Part shown: positions 28,290 to 37,669 of the stretch, in pieces
Layout: the number at the start of each line of letters is the position of its first letter
Position numbering within the stretch: position 1 is the stretch's first letter
Origin: Stutzerimonas nitrititolerans
GTDB lineage: Bacteria; Pseudomonadota; Gammaproteobacteria; Pseudomonadales; Pseudomonadaceae
Assembly: GCF_003696285.1 (NCBI RefSeq)
Contig: NZ_RFFL01000008.1
Location: 62,001 to 126,000 of the forward strand
Length of the DNA: 64,000 bases
Reading direction: 5' to 3'
The notes under the pieces: generated by a model
The model's input: the letters and a program-made list of their open reading frames with translations, nothing else
Told to the model about the DNA's origin: nothing
Databases searched by the model: none
Made by a program: the position numbers and the translations under genes

Positions 28290-31031
28290 CTACTTCTCCT
28301 GCTTCTTCAGGCCGGCGACGCTGAGCAGGATCAGCACCGGGATGGCCAGCAACAGAGGGATGAAATAGGGATACAGATCGGCCAGCCCCAGCGCCTTGGA
28401 AAACACGCCGCGGCTGATGGTGAGGAAATGGCTGGTCGGGTAGATATTGCCGATGAAGGCGCCGGCGCCCTCCATCGCCGAGATCGGATGCAGCAGCCCG
28501 GAAAACTGCACCGCCGGCACCAGCGTCGCGATGGCGGTCCCGAAGATCGCCGCGATCTGGCTGTTGAGGATCGACGACATCAGCAGGCCCAGGCCGGTGG
28601 CGCAGATGACGTAGAGCAGCGCGCCCAGTACCAGCGTCAGCAGGCTGCCCTTGATCGGCACCCCGAACACCAGCACGGCCAGTGCCACCATCATGAAGAA
28701 ATTGACCATGCCCATGGCGACGTAGGGCAGCTGCTTGCCCAGCAGGAACTCCAGCCGCGTGACCGGCGTGACGTAGAGGTTGGTGATCGAGCCCAGCTCC
28801 TTCTCGCGCACCACGCCGAGGGCGGTGAGCATGGCCGGGATCAGCATCAGCAACAGCGGAATCACCGCCGGCACCATGGCCGGCAGGCTCTGCACGTCGG
28901 GGTTGTAGCGATAGCGCAGGGCGATGTCCACCTGGCTTTGCGGCGCGTTGCCGGTGGCTTCGCGGCTTAGCTGCTGCAGGTAGCTGAGGTGAATGCCCTG
29001 GACGTAGCCCCGGATGGTATCGGCGCGGGTCGGCATCGCGCCGTCGACCCAGAAGCCGACCTGGGGCGTATTGCCGCGCTTGAGGTCCCGGCCGAAGTTC
29101 GGCGGAATCTCCACCGCCAGGCTGATCTCGCCGCTGCGCAGACGCTGATCCAGCTCGGTGTAGTCGCGCAGCGGCGCCTTCTCGGTGAAATAGCGCGAGC
29201 CGGCGATGTTCAGCGCATAGGCCTGGCTGGTGGTGGTCTGGTCGCGGTCCAGCACGGCGTAGCCGAGGTCCTCCACGTCCAGGCTGATGCCATAGCCCAT
29301 GATGAACATCAGCAGCACGGTGCCGAGCATCGCCAGGGTCGCGCGGATCGGATCGCGGCGCAGCTCCGTGGCTTCGCGCTGGCTGTAGCTGAGCAGGCGG
29401 CGCAGGCTGAAGCGCGCCTGCCGTTCGCTGCCCGTGCCGGTTGCCGGAACGACGGCGGCAACTGGCGTGGCCTCTGGCTGGGCGTCATCGGTGGTGGCGT
29501 CCTGCAGGTAGGCGATGAAGGTCTCTTCCAGCGTCGGCAAGCCGCGCTTGGCCATCAGTCCGCGCGGCGTGTCGCTGTCCAGCACACGGCCGGCGTGCAT
29601 CATCGACATGCGGTCGCAACGCAGCGCTTCGTTCATGAAATGGGTGGAGATGAAGATGGTCACGCCGTCTTCGCGCGACAGCTCCACCAGCAGCCTCCAG
29701 AAACCGTCGCGGGCCACCGGGTCGACGCCGGACGTGGGCTCGTCGAGGATCAGCATTTCCGGTTTGTGGATCACCGCCACGGCCAGCGACAGGCGCTGGC
29801 GCACGCCCAGCGGCAGGTCCCTGGGCAGGCTGTCGGCGACCGTCGTCAGCTCGAAGCGCTCCAGCATCTGCTCGATCCGCTCGCCCCGCTGCGCCGCCGG
29901 AATGTGGAACAGCCGCGCATGCAGGTCGAGGTTCTGGCGCACCGTCAGCTCGCCGTACAGCGAGAACGCCTGGGACATGTAGCCGACCCGGCGGCGCGTA
30001 TCGATGCCGCTGGCGTCCACCGGCTGGCCGAACAGGAACGCCTCGCCCTCGCTGGCCGGCAGCAGGCCGGTGAGCATCTTCATGGTGGTCGACTTGCCGC
30101 AGCCGTTGGAACCGAGGAAGCCGAAGATTTCCCCGCGCTCGATGCGGAAGTTGACCCGATCCACGGCGACGAAATCGCCGAAGCGCATGGTCAGGTCGTG
30201 GGCCTCGATGGCGATCTGCGGCGCGCCTTCGTGTTGCACGCGCGGCGGGATCACCAGCGCCTGATGGCCACGTCGCCTGGCTTCAGGCAGCAGTGCGACG
30301 AAGGCCGACTCCAGATCCTCGCTGGCGGTGCGCGCCAGCAGTTCGGCCGGCGTGCCGGTATCCAGCACGCGGCCTTCGTCCATGGCCACCAGCCAGTCGA
30401 AACGCTGCGCCTCGTCCATGTAGGCGGTCGCCACCAGCACGCTCATGCCGGGACGGTTGCCGCGGATGCGCGCGATCAGCTCCCAGAACTGGCTGCGCGC
30501 CAGTGGGTCGACGCCGGTGGTGGGTTCGTCGAGGATCAGCAGGTCCGGGTCGTGGATCAGCGCACAGCACAGCCCCAGCTTCTGCTTCATGCCGCCCGAC
30601 AGCTTGCCGGCCGGGCGCTCGGTGAAGGGCGCCAGACCGGTGCTGTGGGTCAGATCGGCGATGCGCTGGCGGCGCTCTTCGGCATCCTGGCCGAACAGGC
30701 GGCCGAAGAAATCCAGGTTCTCGAACACGGTGAGGGTCGGGTAGAGATTCTTGCCCAGCCCCTGCGGCATGTAGGCGATGCGCGGGCAGACCCGGCGGCG
30801 ATGGCGTTTGTCGGCCATGTCGCCATCGAGCACCCGGACCTGGCCCTGCTGGATGCGGCGCGCCCCGGCGATCAGCGCGAGCAGGCTGGACTTGCCGACC
30901 CCGTCGGGGCCGATCAGGCCGACCATGCGGTTGGCCGGGATTTCCAGGCTGACGTCGTCCAGTGCACAGGTGGCACCGTAGCGCAGCGTCAGCTCGCTGA
31001 CGTGCACCACCGCAGACGGGGAATCGCTCAT
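28290..31031 (-). CDS. RbbA-like ABC transporter: two ATPase domains fused to an ABC-2 permease
   Basis: 913-residue fusion. ATPase domain 1 (residues ~10-240) has GPDGVGKSS at 41-49 and LSGGMKQKL. ATPase domain 2 (~275-500) has GSNGCGKST near 306-314, but its signature is LPLGVRQRL instead of LSGGQ, as seen in Escherichia coli RbbA/YhiH. A membrane domain (~560-913) with six helices follows, including the ABC-2 segment [19 protein letters not shown]. The gene overlaps hlyD by 4 bases and abuts the YhhJ-like gene. E. coli RbbA is called ribosome-associated, but the context here fits an exporter. Confidence 0.92.
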   Translation of the reverse strand: MSDSPSAVVHVSELTLRYGATCALDDVSLEIPANRMVGLIGPDGVGKSSLLALIAGARRIQQGQVRVLDGDMADKRHRRRVCPRIAYMPQGLGKNLYPTLTVFENLDFFGRLFGQDAEERRQRIADLTHSTGLAPFTERPAGKLSGGMKQKLGLCCALIHDPDLLILDEPTTGVDPLARSQFWELIARIRGNRPGMSVLVATAYMDEAQRFDWLVAMDEGRVLDTGTPAELLARTASEDLESAFVALLPEARRRGHQALVIPPRVQHEGAPQIAIEAHDLTMRFGDFVAVDRVNFRIERGEIFGFLGSNGCGKSTTMKMLTGLLPASEGEAFLFGQPVDASGIDTRRRVGYMSQAFSLYGELTVRQNLDLHARLFHIPAAQRGERIEQMLERFELTTVADSLPRDLPLGVRQRLSLAVAVIHKPEMLILDEPTSGVDPVARDGFWRLLVELSREDGVTIFISTHFMNEALRCDRMSMMHAGRVLDSDTPRGLMAKRGLPTLEETFIAYLQDATTDDAQPEATPVAAVVPATGTGSERQARFSLRRLLSYSQREATELRRDPIRATLAMLGTVLLMFIMGYGISLDVEDLGYAVLDRDQTTTSQAYALNIAGSRYFTEKAPLRDYTELDQRLRSGEISLAVEIPPNFGRDLKRGNTPQVGFWVDGAMPTRADTIRGYVQGIHLSYLQQLSREATGNAPQSQVDIALRYRYNPDVQSLPAMVPAVIPLLLMLIPAMLTALGVVREKELGSITNLYVTPVTRLEFLLGKQLPYVAMGMVNFFMMVALAVLVFGVPIKGSLLTLVLGALLYVICATGLGLLMSSILNSQIAAIFGTAIATLVPAVQFSGLLHPISAMEGAGAFIGNIYPTSHFLTISRGVFSKALGLADLYPYFIPLLLAIPVLILLSVAGLKKQEK

Positions 31032-32104
31032 GGCGTGACGTTGATCTGCAGGTGTTCAGGCCACTCGGCCGCGGCGTCGAGCTTCAGGTAGGCCATGCCC
31101 GGCAAGCCGGTCTTGACCTGCTCCAGGTGCTTCTCCAGCAGTTGCGGATCGATCCGCGCCTTGACCCGGAACATCAGCTTTTCCCGTTCGCTCTCGGTCT
31201 CCACGGTCTTGGGCGTGAACTGCGCGACGCTGGCCACATAGCTGACCTTTGCCGGAATCACGTACTGCGGTGCCGCATCGACCACCAGATGCACGTCCGC
31301 GCCGATGGCGACACGGCCCGCCTGGCGCTCGGGCAGGAAGAAGGTCATGTAGACGTCGGCCAGGTCGACCAGGTTGAGCAGCTTGCCGCCGGCACCCAGC
31401 ACCTCGCCGGGCTGCGCCACGCGATACTGCACGCGGGCCACGCGGTCGGTCTTCAGCTGGCTATCGGCGATATCGGCCTGCAGCCGCGCAACGCTGGCCC
31501 TGGCCGCCTCGAGCGCGGATTCGGCCTCGATCACCTGGGATTTCGCCGCGGCGATGCCGGCCTCGGCGCTGAGTACCTGCGCGCGGGAGGCGGCCAGCGC
31601 GGCCTGGGCGCTCTGCTTGGCGGCAACGTCATCGTCCAGTTGCTGGCGAGCCATGGCGTTGCGTTCCACCAGCACCGCGGTGCGCTGGTGGCGCTTGGTG
31701 GCGGCGGTCAGCTCGGCCTGCCGCTGATGGACGACCGCCTCGGCGGTGGCCTTTTCGCTCTCGCGCATGGCGACCAGGGCGCGGGCGGTGAGGATGGCGT
31801 TTTCCGCCTGGCGCACCTGGGCCTCGGCCTGTTTGAGCTGCGCCTGCAGCACTTCAGTGTCCATCCGCGCCAGTACCTGCCCGGGCTGAACGAAATCGCC
31901 TTCGTCGACGTTGATCTCGACCACTCGGCCGGCCAGCTTGGTGGCCACGTCGATTTCGGTGGCCTCGATCCGCCCGTTGCCGCTGGCGAAGCCCTCGCCG
32001 AGGCCGCTCGGGCGCATTTCCAGCCAGGCCAGCAGCGCCACGACGGCGAGCACGGCGGTGATCACCAGGATCCTGCGCAACGTTGAACGGTGTGCCTGAC
32101 TCAT
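31028..32104 (-). CDS. HlyD-family periplasmic adaptor (YhiI-like)
   Basis: 358-residue membrane fusion protein with one N-terminal helix (about residues 11-27). Lipoyl/barrel-sandwich halves around [20 protein letters not shown] and [19 protein letters not shown] flank a long coiled coil (about residues 85-215) rich in Ala, Gln and Glu. First gene of the three-gene exporter, linking the inner-membrane ABC proteins to an outer-membrane channel encoded elsewhere. Upstream is a hairpin repeat. Confidence 0.9.
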   Translation of the reverse strand: MSQAHRSTLRRILVITAVLAVVALLAWLEMRPSGLGEGFASGNGRIEATEIDVATKLAGRVVEINVDEGDFVQPGQVLARMDTEVLQAQLKQAEAQVRQAENAILTARALVAMRESEKATAEAVVHQRQAELTAATKRHQRTAVLVERNAMARQQLDDDVAAKQSAQAALAASRAQVLSAEAGIAAAKSQVIEAESALEAARASVARLQADIADSQLKTDRVARVQYRVAQPGEVLGAGGKLLNLVDLADVYMTFFLPERQAGRVAIGADVHLVVDAAPQYVIPAKVSYVASVAQFTPKTVETESEREKLMFRVKARIDPQLLEKHLEQVKTGLPGMAYLKLDAAAEWPEHLQINVTP

Positions 32105-32135
32105 GGAATTGCTCCTGCGAACCGAGATCGTTGGC

Positions 32136-32177
32136 AGGCTGTTGAAAAACCCGCCTCTGCCAGGTTTTCAACGGCCT
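32136..32177. repeat. Inverted repeat (TTGAAAA/TTTTCAA type)
   Basis: Left arm AGGCTGTTGAAAAACC (32136-32151) pairs with right arm GGTTTTCAACGGCCT (32163-32177) with one bulge and one wobble. It lies just upstream of the HlyD-like gene. The sequence resembles dispersed Pseudomonas intergenic repeats; it might also affect the hlyD leader. Confidence 0.5.
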
Positions 32178-32249
32178 GTTAAGCAATCCTAGGCCGCTGA
32201 AGCCCAACGCGTGTTTACCTGGATCAATTCCGCCGCGATTAGGGCGCCG

Positions 32250-32879
32250 TCAGTCGGCGTCGCGTTGCCGCGCCTGGGCGATCGTCCAGGCGATCAGCTC
32301 CCGGCTCAGCGCATCGCTGGCGCGGCCGAACGCCTCGACCACGCTTTCCACGCTCGAGTCGGCGCTGGGCTGGCGCACTTCGAAGCGTCGGGTGCTGAAG
32401 GTGCGTTGGTCATGCCGGCTCACCAGCCGGGCCTGCAACTGGATCACCACCTGCGGAACGCCGTCGACGTACTCGCTCTGGAAGGCACGCAGATCGCTGA
32501 AAAGGCCGAGGTCGGCATACAGATTGGCGTCCTCGTTGACCACCGAAGGCAATCGGCCGTCCTGCTGGAAGGCTTCGATCAGGCGGTCGCGCAGCAGTTG
32601 CGGTGCCGCATCGCTCCAGCGCGCGCCGCGGTAGCTGCTGAGCTGGTTGGGCTGCGGCACTACCGCGATGCGGGCGCTGGACAACGCCCGGCTGGCGTTC
32701 GGGGTGGCGATCTGCAACGTCAGATCGAGCGGTACGGCGACGCCTTGCGGGGCCGTGCGCGCTTCGCCGGGTAGCAGGAAGATCCGCAGGGTCTCGCCTT
32801 CCGGCAGCAATGCACAGGCGCCAAGGCTACCGACGAGGGCGAGCACGGCGAGGTGACGAAGCGGACCAAGGCATTTCAT
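32250..32879 (-). CDS. ABC-type transport auxiliary lipoprotein (PqiC-like)
   Basis: 209-residue lipoprotein. The signal peptide ends in a lipobox, VGSLGACALL (acylated Cys near residue 22), followed by the ABC_trans_aux domain with ALSSARIAVVPQPNQLSSYRGARWSD and late EAFGRASDALSRELIAW. It probably sits in the outer membrane and completes the Mla-like lipid transport system encoded upstream. GGAGGTGCCT before the ATG at 32879 fixes the start. About 140 bases of repeat-like sequence separate it from the MCE gene. Confidence 0.88.
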   Translation of the reverse strand: MKCLGPLRHLAVLALVGSLGACALLPEGETLRIFLLPGEARTAPQGVAVPLDLTLQIATPNASRALSSARIAVVPQPNQLSSYRGARWSDAAPQLLRDRLIEAFQQDGRLPSVVNEDANLYADLGLFSDLRAFQSEYVDGVPQVVIQLQARLVSRHDQRTFSTRRFEVRQPSADSSVESVVEAFGRASDALSRELIAWTIAQARQRDAD

Positions 32880-32892
32880 AGGCACCTCCAAA

Positions 32893-33018
32893 AACGTAGG
32901 CGAGGCAGCCAGCGCAAGGCGAAAGCGGGTGAGAAAGCGGAGTTTACGTGTTGTAAATGAGCATTTTGAGCCCGTTTTCAACGCAGCGATGGCAACGTAG
33001 ATAGTTTTTAGAGATGCC
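32893..33018. repeat. Dispersed Pseudomonas-type intergenic repeat within the mla-like operon
   Basis: The stretch reads like a well-known intergenic repeat of this genus, with the words GTTTACGTGTTGTAAATGAGC, shortened here, and TTTTCAACGC. It fills the gap between the MCE gene stop and the lipoprotein ribosome binding site. Identification is by resemblance; no second copy occurs in the window. Confidence 0.45.
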
Positions 33019-33019
33019 C

Positions 33020-33958
33020 TCATGGGGTGAACTCCTGCAGCTTGTCCCGACCGAGCAGGAAGCCGCTCGGGTTGTCTTCCAGGCGTTGGGTCACGCGGCG
33101 CAGCGCGCCCAGGGTGGTGCGCAACTCGTTGATCGCCGGGCCCAGTTCGTTGAAGCCTTGCAGGCCGTTGTTCAGCGCGCCCTGATTGTCGGCCAGCAGA
33201 CCGTCCAGGCGCAAAGTGGCGCGCTCCAACGCCGCCATGGATTGCTCGGCGCTGTCGAGCAGGCTGCGGCCCTGTTCGTCCAGCAGACCGTTGGTGTTGC
33301 GGGTCAGCTGGCTGATATCGGCGAGCACCCTGTTGGCCTGTTCGCCCAGCTGGCTGAACTGGCGCAAGGCACCGGCGAGGTCGCCGCGCTGGTCGGACAG
33401 CACGCCGGTGGCTTGTTCGAGATGCGCCAGGGTCTGGCTCAGCCGCGTGGTGTTTTCCTCGGAAAAGATCTTGTTGGCGCTGACCAGCAGGTTGTTGATG
33501 TTGCTCATCAGGTCTTCGCCATTCTCCAGCAGTGCGGCGAGCGGCGACGGATCGGCGATGATCAGTGGCGGATCGCGGCGATCGCCCTCCAGACGCGGGC
33601 TGTCCGGTGTGCCGCCGTGCAGCTGGATGATCATGCTACCGGTGATGTTGGCCAGCGCCAGGCGCGCCTGGGTGTCCTGCCGGATGGGTGTGCCGCCATA
33701 CACGCGAATGCGCGCGCGAACCTTGCGTGGGTCGTCGGGCTCGAGCCACAGGTCGGTGACGTCGCCGACCTTGATGCCGCTGTATTCCACCGCGCTGCCG
33801 CGCGACAGGCCGCTCACCGCCTGGTTGAAGCCGACTTCGTAGTAGCTGTACTCACGATCCATGCTGGACTTGCCGAGCCACAGCGCGAACAGCAGCGCGC
33901 TGCCGACCGCCAGTACGGTGAAGAGTCCGATCAGGACGTGATGGGCACGGGTTTCCAT
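33020..33958 (-). CDS. MCE-domain lipid transport protein (MlaD-like)
   Basis: 312-residue protein with one N-terminal helix (residues ~8-27), an MCE domain (~38-120, including VSGLSRGSAVEYSGIKVGDV and ITGSMIIQL) and a long helical tail of about 170 residues with heptad character. It is anchored in the inner membrane and binds phospholipid in the periplasm. The helical tail is longer than in E. coli MlaD and recalls PqiB/YebT-type needles. It starts one base before the ATPase stop ends. Confidence 0.92.
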   Translation of the reverse strand: METRAHHVLIGLFTVLAVGSALLFALWLGKSSMDREYSYYEVGFNQAVSGLSRGSAVEYSGIKVGDVTDLWLEPDDPRKVRARIRVYGGTPIRQDTQARLALANITGSMIIQLHGGTPDSPRLEGDRRDPPLIIADPSPLAALLENGEDLMSNINNLLVSANKIFSEENTTRLSQTLAHLEQATGVLSDQRGDLAGALRQFSQLGEQANRVLADISQLTRNTNGLLDEQGRSLLDSAEQSMAALERATLRLDGLLADNQGALNNGLQGFNELGPAINELRTTLGALRRVTQRLEDNPSGFLLGRDKLQEFTP

Positions 33959-34743
33959 CAGAACCTCTCCTGCTTCTGCGCTGCCTGCGCGGCGCGGCCA
34001 CGCGGGCCATGGAAGTATTCGCGAATCCAGGGATCATCGGTGGCGGCCACGGCCGCCAGCGTATCGACCGCCAGCACGCGCTTTTGCGCCAGCACCGCGA
34101 CACGGTCGCAGATGGCGTAGAGCGTATCCAGGTCATGGGTGACCAGAAACACGCTCAGGCCCAGCGCGTCGCGCAGGGTCAGCAGCAACTGATCGAAGGC
34201 TGCGGCGCCGATGGGGTCGAGTCCGGCGGTGGGCTCGTCGAGAAACAGCACCTCCGGGTCCAGCGCCAGGGCGCGTGCCAGCGCGGCGCGTTTGATCATG
34301 CCGCCGGACAGTTGATCGGGATACTTGCAGGCGGCATCGGCGGGCAGGCCGGCCAGCGCCAGTTTCTGCCGGGCCAGGTATTCGGCGTCGTCGCGCGCCA
34401 GGCCGGCGTGTTCGATCAGCGGCAGGGCGACGTTCTCCTGCAGGTTGAGCGAGGTGAACAGGGCGCCGCGCTGGAACAGCACACCGAAGCGCCGCTCGAT
34501 TTCCGAGCGGCGCCGGGTCGGCAGCTCCAGCAGGTTTTCGCCGAACACCCGCACGCTGCCCGCATTGGGCCGGCGCAGGCCGACGATGCTGCGCAGCAGC
34601 ACCGACTTGCCCGAGCCCGAGCCGCCCACCACGCCGAGGATTTCGCCGCGACGGATATCCAGGTCGAGGTTTTCGTGCACGCTCTGGCGACCGAAGCGGT
34701 TGGCCAGGCCGCGAACTTCGATCACCGCATCGGCCGCATTCAC
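33958..34743 (-). CDS. Mla-like ABC ATPase
   Basis: 261-residue ATPase of the MlaF group. Walker A GGSGSGKSV, signature YPDQLSGGMIKRAALARAL, Walker B VLFLDEPTAGLDP, and the family phrase FGVLFQRGALFTSLNL are present. The start is GTG at 34743, embedded in the permease stop (GTGA) with GGAG 8 bases upstream; no ATG lies near. The frame remains open far upstream inside the permease gene but there it is only an out-of-frame reading. It powers lipid transport through the MlaE-like permease. Confidence 0.9.
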   Translation of the reverse strand: MNAADAVIEVRGLANRFGRQSVHENLDLDIRRGEILGVVGGSGSGKSVLLRSIVGLRRPNAGSVRVFGENLLELPTRRRSEIERRFGVLFQRGALFTSLNLQENVALPLIEHAGLARDDAEYLARQKLALAGLPADAACKYPDQLSGGMIKRAALARALALDPEVLFLDEPTAGLDPIGAAAFDQLLLTLRDALGLSVFLVTHDLDTLYAICDRVAVLAQKRVLAVDTLAAVAATDDPWIREYFHGPRGRAAQAAQKQERF

Positions 34744-35885
34744 CAGCCCATCTCCATGAAAAACAGCGCGGCGATCGCATCCAGCAGGATCACCACGAAG
34801 ATCGATTGCACCACGCTGGAGGTGGTGTGTTCGCCCACCGACTGCGCGCTGCCACTGGCCTTGAAGCCTTCCAGGCAGCCGATCACCGCGATCAGGAAGG
34901 CGAAAAGCGGCGCCTTGCCCAGGCCGACCAGAAAATGGTTCAGCGAAATGTCGCGCTGCAGGATGGTGAAGAACATCGCCGGCGAGATATCCAGCGCCAG
35001 CGCGCAGACCACCAGCCCGCCGACGATGCCGCAGAGCATCCCGACGAAGGTCAGTACCGGCAGGGTGATCAGCATTGCCAGCACCCGTGGCAGTACCAGC
35101 AGTTCCACCGGGTTCAGGCCGAGGGCGCGGATCGCATCGATTTCCTCGTTGGCCTTCATCGCGCCGATCTGCGCGGCGAAGGCGCTGGCGGTGCGCCCGG
35201 CCAGCAGGATCGCCGCCAGCAGCACGCCGAATTCGCGCAGGAAGGCGAAGGCCACCAGGTTGACCGTGTAGATGCTGGCGCCGAAGTCGGCCAGCACCGT
35301 GGCGCCGAGAAAGGCCACTACCGCGCCGACCAGAAAGGTCAGCAGCGCGACGATGGGCATGGCGTCCAGGCCGGTTCGCTCGATATGCGCCACCAGCGAG
35401 GTAAGCCGCCAGCGCCGTGGGCGCCAGAGCGTGACGAACAGCGTCTGCAGGGTCAGGCCGATGAAGCCGAGCAGGGTTTTCTGCTGGTTCCACAGATTGA
35501 CCAGAGTACGGCCGATATCCGCCAGCACGTCGGCCAGCCCCGAGGTTTTCGGCTCCGCCGGAGTGGGCGGGCCGTCCAGCGCCGCAGCTACCAGCTGCAG
35601 CAGTGCCAGGCGTTCGCTCGGCAAGCGGGCCGAACCCAGCTGCATGACGCGCCGCACGCCGAGCAACTCCACCAGCAAGCCCGCGCCGGCCGTGTCCAGC
35701 TCGCCCAGCCCGTCGAGATCGATCGACTGTTCGCCGTCGAGCGGCGCGGCGGCCCGTTCGACCTCGCGCTTGAGCGCGGTGTAGTGCGCCAGGGTCCAGT
35801 CGCCGAGAATCGCCAGCCGCGCTGGCTGTCCCGCGTCTGCAGGCTGGCGCTGGAGCTGGCCGGGTGGCGAAGGCGGTTGCGGCAT
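34740..35885 (-). CDS. Mla-like permease with N-terminal STAS domain
   Basis: 381-residue protein. Residues ~1-115 form a STAS (MlaB-like) domain with IDLDGLGELDTAGAGLLVELL; residues ~130-381 form the MlaE permease with FLVGAVVAFLGATVLADFGA and EIDAIRALGLNPVELLVLPRVLA. E. coli encodes MlaB and MlaE separately, so here the accessory domain is fused. It is the first gene of the set permease, ATPase, MCE protein, lipoprotein, which moves phospholipids between the membranes. The start at 35885 gives a full STAS domain. Confidence 0.92.
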   Translation of the reverse strand: MPQPPSPPGQLQRQPADAGQPARLAILGDWTLAHYTALKREVERAAAPLDGEQSIDLDGLGELDTAGAGLLVELLGVRRVMQLGSARLPSERLALLQLVAAALDGPPTPAEPKTSGLADVLADIGRTLVNLWNQQKTLLGFIGLTLQTLFVTLWRPRRWRLTSLVAHIERTGLDAMPIVALLTFLVGAVVAFLGATVLADFGASIYTVNLVAFAFLREFGVLLAAILLAGRTASAFAAQIGAMKANEEIDAIRALGLNPVELLVLPRVLAMLITLPVLTFVGMLCGIVGGLVVCALALDISPAMFFTILQRDISLNHFLVGLGKAPLFAFLIAVIGCLEGFKASGSAQSVGEHTTSSVVQSIFVVILLDAIAALFFMEMGW

Positions 35886-36014
35886 CGAAAGGGCGGTCTC
35901 TGAAGGCGTCGAGCTGATCCTAGCAGCTTGGCAGGGCGGGAGTCGTTGCGCTTTGTAGCCTGCTGGAGTCGGCAGGCCGTGCCCCATGCATTGCCGATCG
36001 AGCAGGGGCGATGG

Positions 36015-36866
36015 TCATTTCTTGGGCCTGATGGTGGCGGCCGCGCCGGCGGAGGCAACGATGATAGCGGCCACGGCCAGCCATTGGCCCCAGAGCAGCC
36101 GCTCGCCGAGGAACGCCAGGCCACAGAGCGCGGCGACGGCTGGCTCCAGGCTCATCAGGATGCTGAAGGTGCGTGCCGGCAGGCGGGTCAGGGCGACCAT
36201 TTCCAGGCTATAGGGCAGGGCCGAGGAGAGCACTGCGACGCCCAGCGCGATGGGCAGCAGGTCCAGCGACAGCAGATCGCCACCCGCATGCCAGACCCCT
36301 ATGGGCAGCACCAGCAGGGCTGCGACCCAGGTGCCGAGGGCAACGGTATGACGGCCATGCTCGGCGCCCGCTTTCTGCCCGAAGACGATGTATAGCGCCC
36401 AGCAAACCCCGGCGCCGAGCGCCAGCGCCGCGCCGCCGGGGTCGATGGCATGCTGCGTGGCCCCGGTTGGCAGCAGCATCCACAAACCGGTTATGGCCAG
36501 AATGACCCAGACGAAATCCAGCAGGCGGCGCGACGAAAACAGCGCCAGGGCCAGCGGGCCGGTGAACTCGAGGGCGACGGCAATGCCGAGGGGAATGCGC
36601 TGCAGCGACATGTAGAACATCAGGTTCATGCCACCCAGCGCCAGGCCATAGGCCAGCAGGGACCGGCACTTGCGCAGGTCCAGCCGTGCACGCCAGGGTT
36701 GCATCACCAGCGACAGGATGATTGCACCGAGCACCAGGCGCAGGGCCGTGGTGCCTTCGGCGCCAACAAGCGGGAACAGGTTTTTGGCCAGGGAGGCGCC
36801 GCTCTGGATCGAAACCATGGCCACCGCCAGCAGGGCGATGGGAACGAGAAGGGCGGTGCGTGGCAT
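36015..36866 (-). CDS. EamA-family exporter, RhtA-like
   Basis: 283-residue protein with ten hydrophobic helices arranged as two EamA repeats. It resembles the threonine/homoserine exporter RhtA, for example SIQSGASLAKNLFPLVGAEG and LPYSLEMVALTRLPARTFS. The ATG at 36866 begins the first helix; the frame is open further upstream but without transport-like sequence. Amino acid export is the family activity; the actual substrate is uncertain. Confidence 0.87.
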   Translation of the reverse strand: MPRTALLVPIALLAVAMVSIQSGASLAKNLFPLVGAEGTTALRLVLGAIILSLVMQPWRARLDLRKCRSLLAYGLALGGMNLMFYMSLQRIPLGIAVALEFTGPLALALFSSRRLLDFVWVILAITGLWMLLPTGATQHAIDPGGAALALGAGVCWALYIVFGQKAGAEHGRHTVALGTWVAALLVLPIGVWHAGGDLLSLDLLPIALGVAVLSSALPYSLEMVALTRLPARTFSILMSLEPAVAALCGLAFLGERLLWGQWLAVAAIIVASAGAAATIRPKK

Positions 36867-37185
36867 GAAATGTCCTACTCGGTTAAAGCTTGTCGGGCGT
36901 GGAATGAGGGAGCGAGGAGGGTGTCTCCGCCTGCTCCTCGGCATTATCGCTGGACCCGTCGTAGAAGCCAGCGTGCCGGCAATTCCTGGCTACATCGAGC
37001 ACAGTGAACGCCGATGCCGGCTCGTCGCGTGTCTGACACCGGGATGAAACTATCGAGGGCATTCGTCCTCAATAGCGGGCACCGTCGGTACGCAGGCGAG
37101 CGCGGGGCTGATCACCCGCCGCCTCGTCAGTATCATCGCCCTGTTTTCCGGGCTTTCAGCCGAGCAACCATAGCGAGTTTCCGAT
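36867..37185. other. Intergenic region between RhtA-like and VanZ-like genes
   Basis: About 320 bases between divergent genes. No further gene, RNA or clear repeat is recognised; promoters for both genes should lie here but no unambiguous -35/-10 pair was found. Confidence 0.5.
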
Positions 37186-37596
37186 TTGCCCTTATATGTC
37201 TTGCGCGTAGTGCCTTTCATCGCCGTGCTGGCGGTCATTCTGTTCAGTGGGTTGAAACCCGAGCCGGTTCCACAAGTGTTCGAGCAACAGGACAAGCTGC
37301 ACCATCTGCTCGGCTTCGCCGCGCTGATGTTCACCCTGCGCCTGGCGTTTCCGCGCTGGCGCCTGTTCTGGGCGGTGCTGGCCAGCCTGAGTGCCGCGCT
37401 GGCGATCGAAATCGCCCAAGGTCTGCAGCCGCACCGTACCGCTTCGGCGGGTGACATGCTCGCCAATACGCTGGGCGTGCTGCTGGGCTGGGGGTGCGCG
37501 CAGCTGGCGTATTTCTGGTATCTGCGCAGTGGTGCGGCACGCCAGGAGACGGGCGAACCGGACGTGGTGAGCCTGGAGAGCCTCAGCCAATCCTGA
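37186..37596 (+). CDS. VanZ-like membrane protein
   Basis: 136-residue protein with four hydrophobic helices of the VanZ type, including KLHHLLGFAALMFTLRLAF and IEIAQGLQPHRTASAGDMLAN, with the His and Asp/Glu residues typical of the family. The TTG at 37186 is the likely start, as no ATG is in frame before the first helix; a GTG at 37210 is an alternative. Function of these stand-alone VanZ proteins is not known. Confidence 0.75.
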   Translation: MPLYVLRVVPFIAVLAVILFSGLKPEPVPQVFEQQDKLHHLLGFAALMFTLRLAFPRWRLFWAVLASLSAALAIEIAQGLQPHRTASAGDMLANTLGVLLGWGCAQLAYFWYLRSGAARQETGEPDVVSLESLSQS

Positions 37597-37620
37597 GCTG
37601 CTCCAGGGTCGTTCATCCGC

Positions 37621-37655
37621 AGCCCGCGCGGCCACTCCGAGCCGCCGCGCGGGCT
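37621..37655. terminator. Hairpin between VanZ-like gene and putA
   Basis: A 12-bp GC-rich inverted repeat (AGCCCGCGCGGC/GCCGCGCGGGCT) lies between the convergent VanZ-like and putA genes. It lacks a T-run, so it is a plausible but unproven two-way terminator. Confidence 0.5.
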
Positions 37656-37669
37656 GACCGCGAAATGCC

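Noticed and set aside
28290-31031. Degenerate LPLGVRQ signature in the second ATPase domain as a sign of decay
   Set aside because: The same change is characteristic of E. coli RbbA, and all other motifs are intact.
33958-35493. A 511-codon frame apparently fusing an extra domain to the Mla-like ATPase
   Set aside because: The upstream half is an out-of-frame reading of the permease gene; the true ATPase starts at GTG 34743 in the permease stop.
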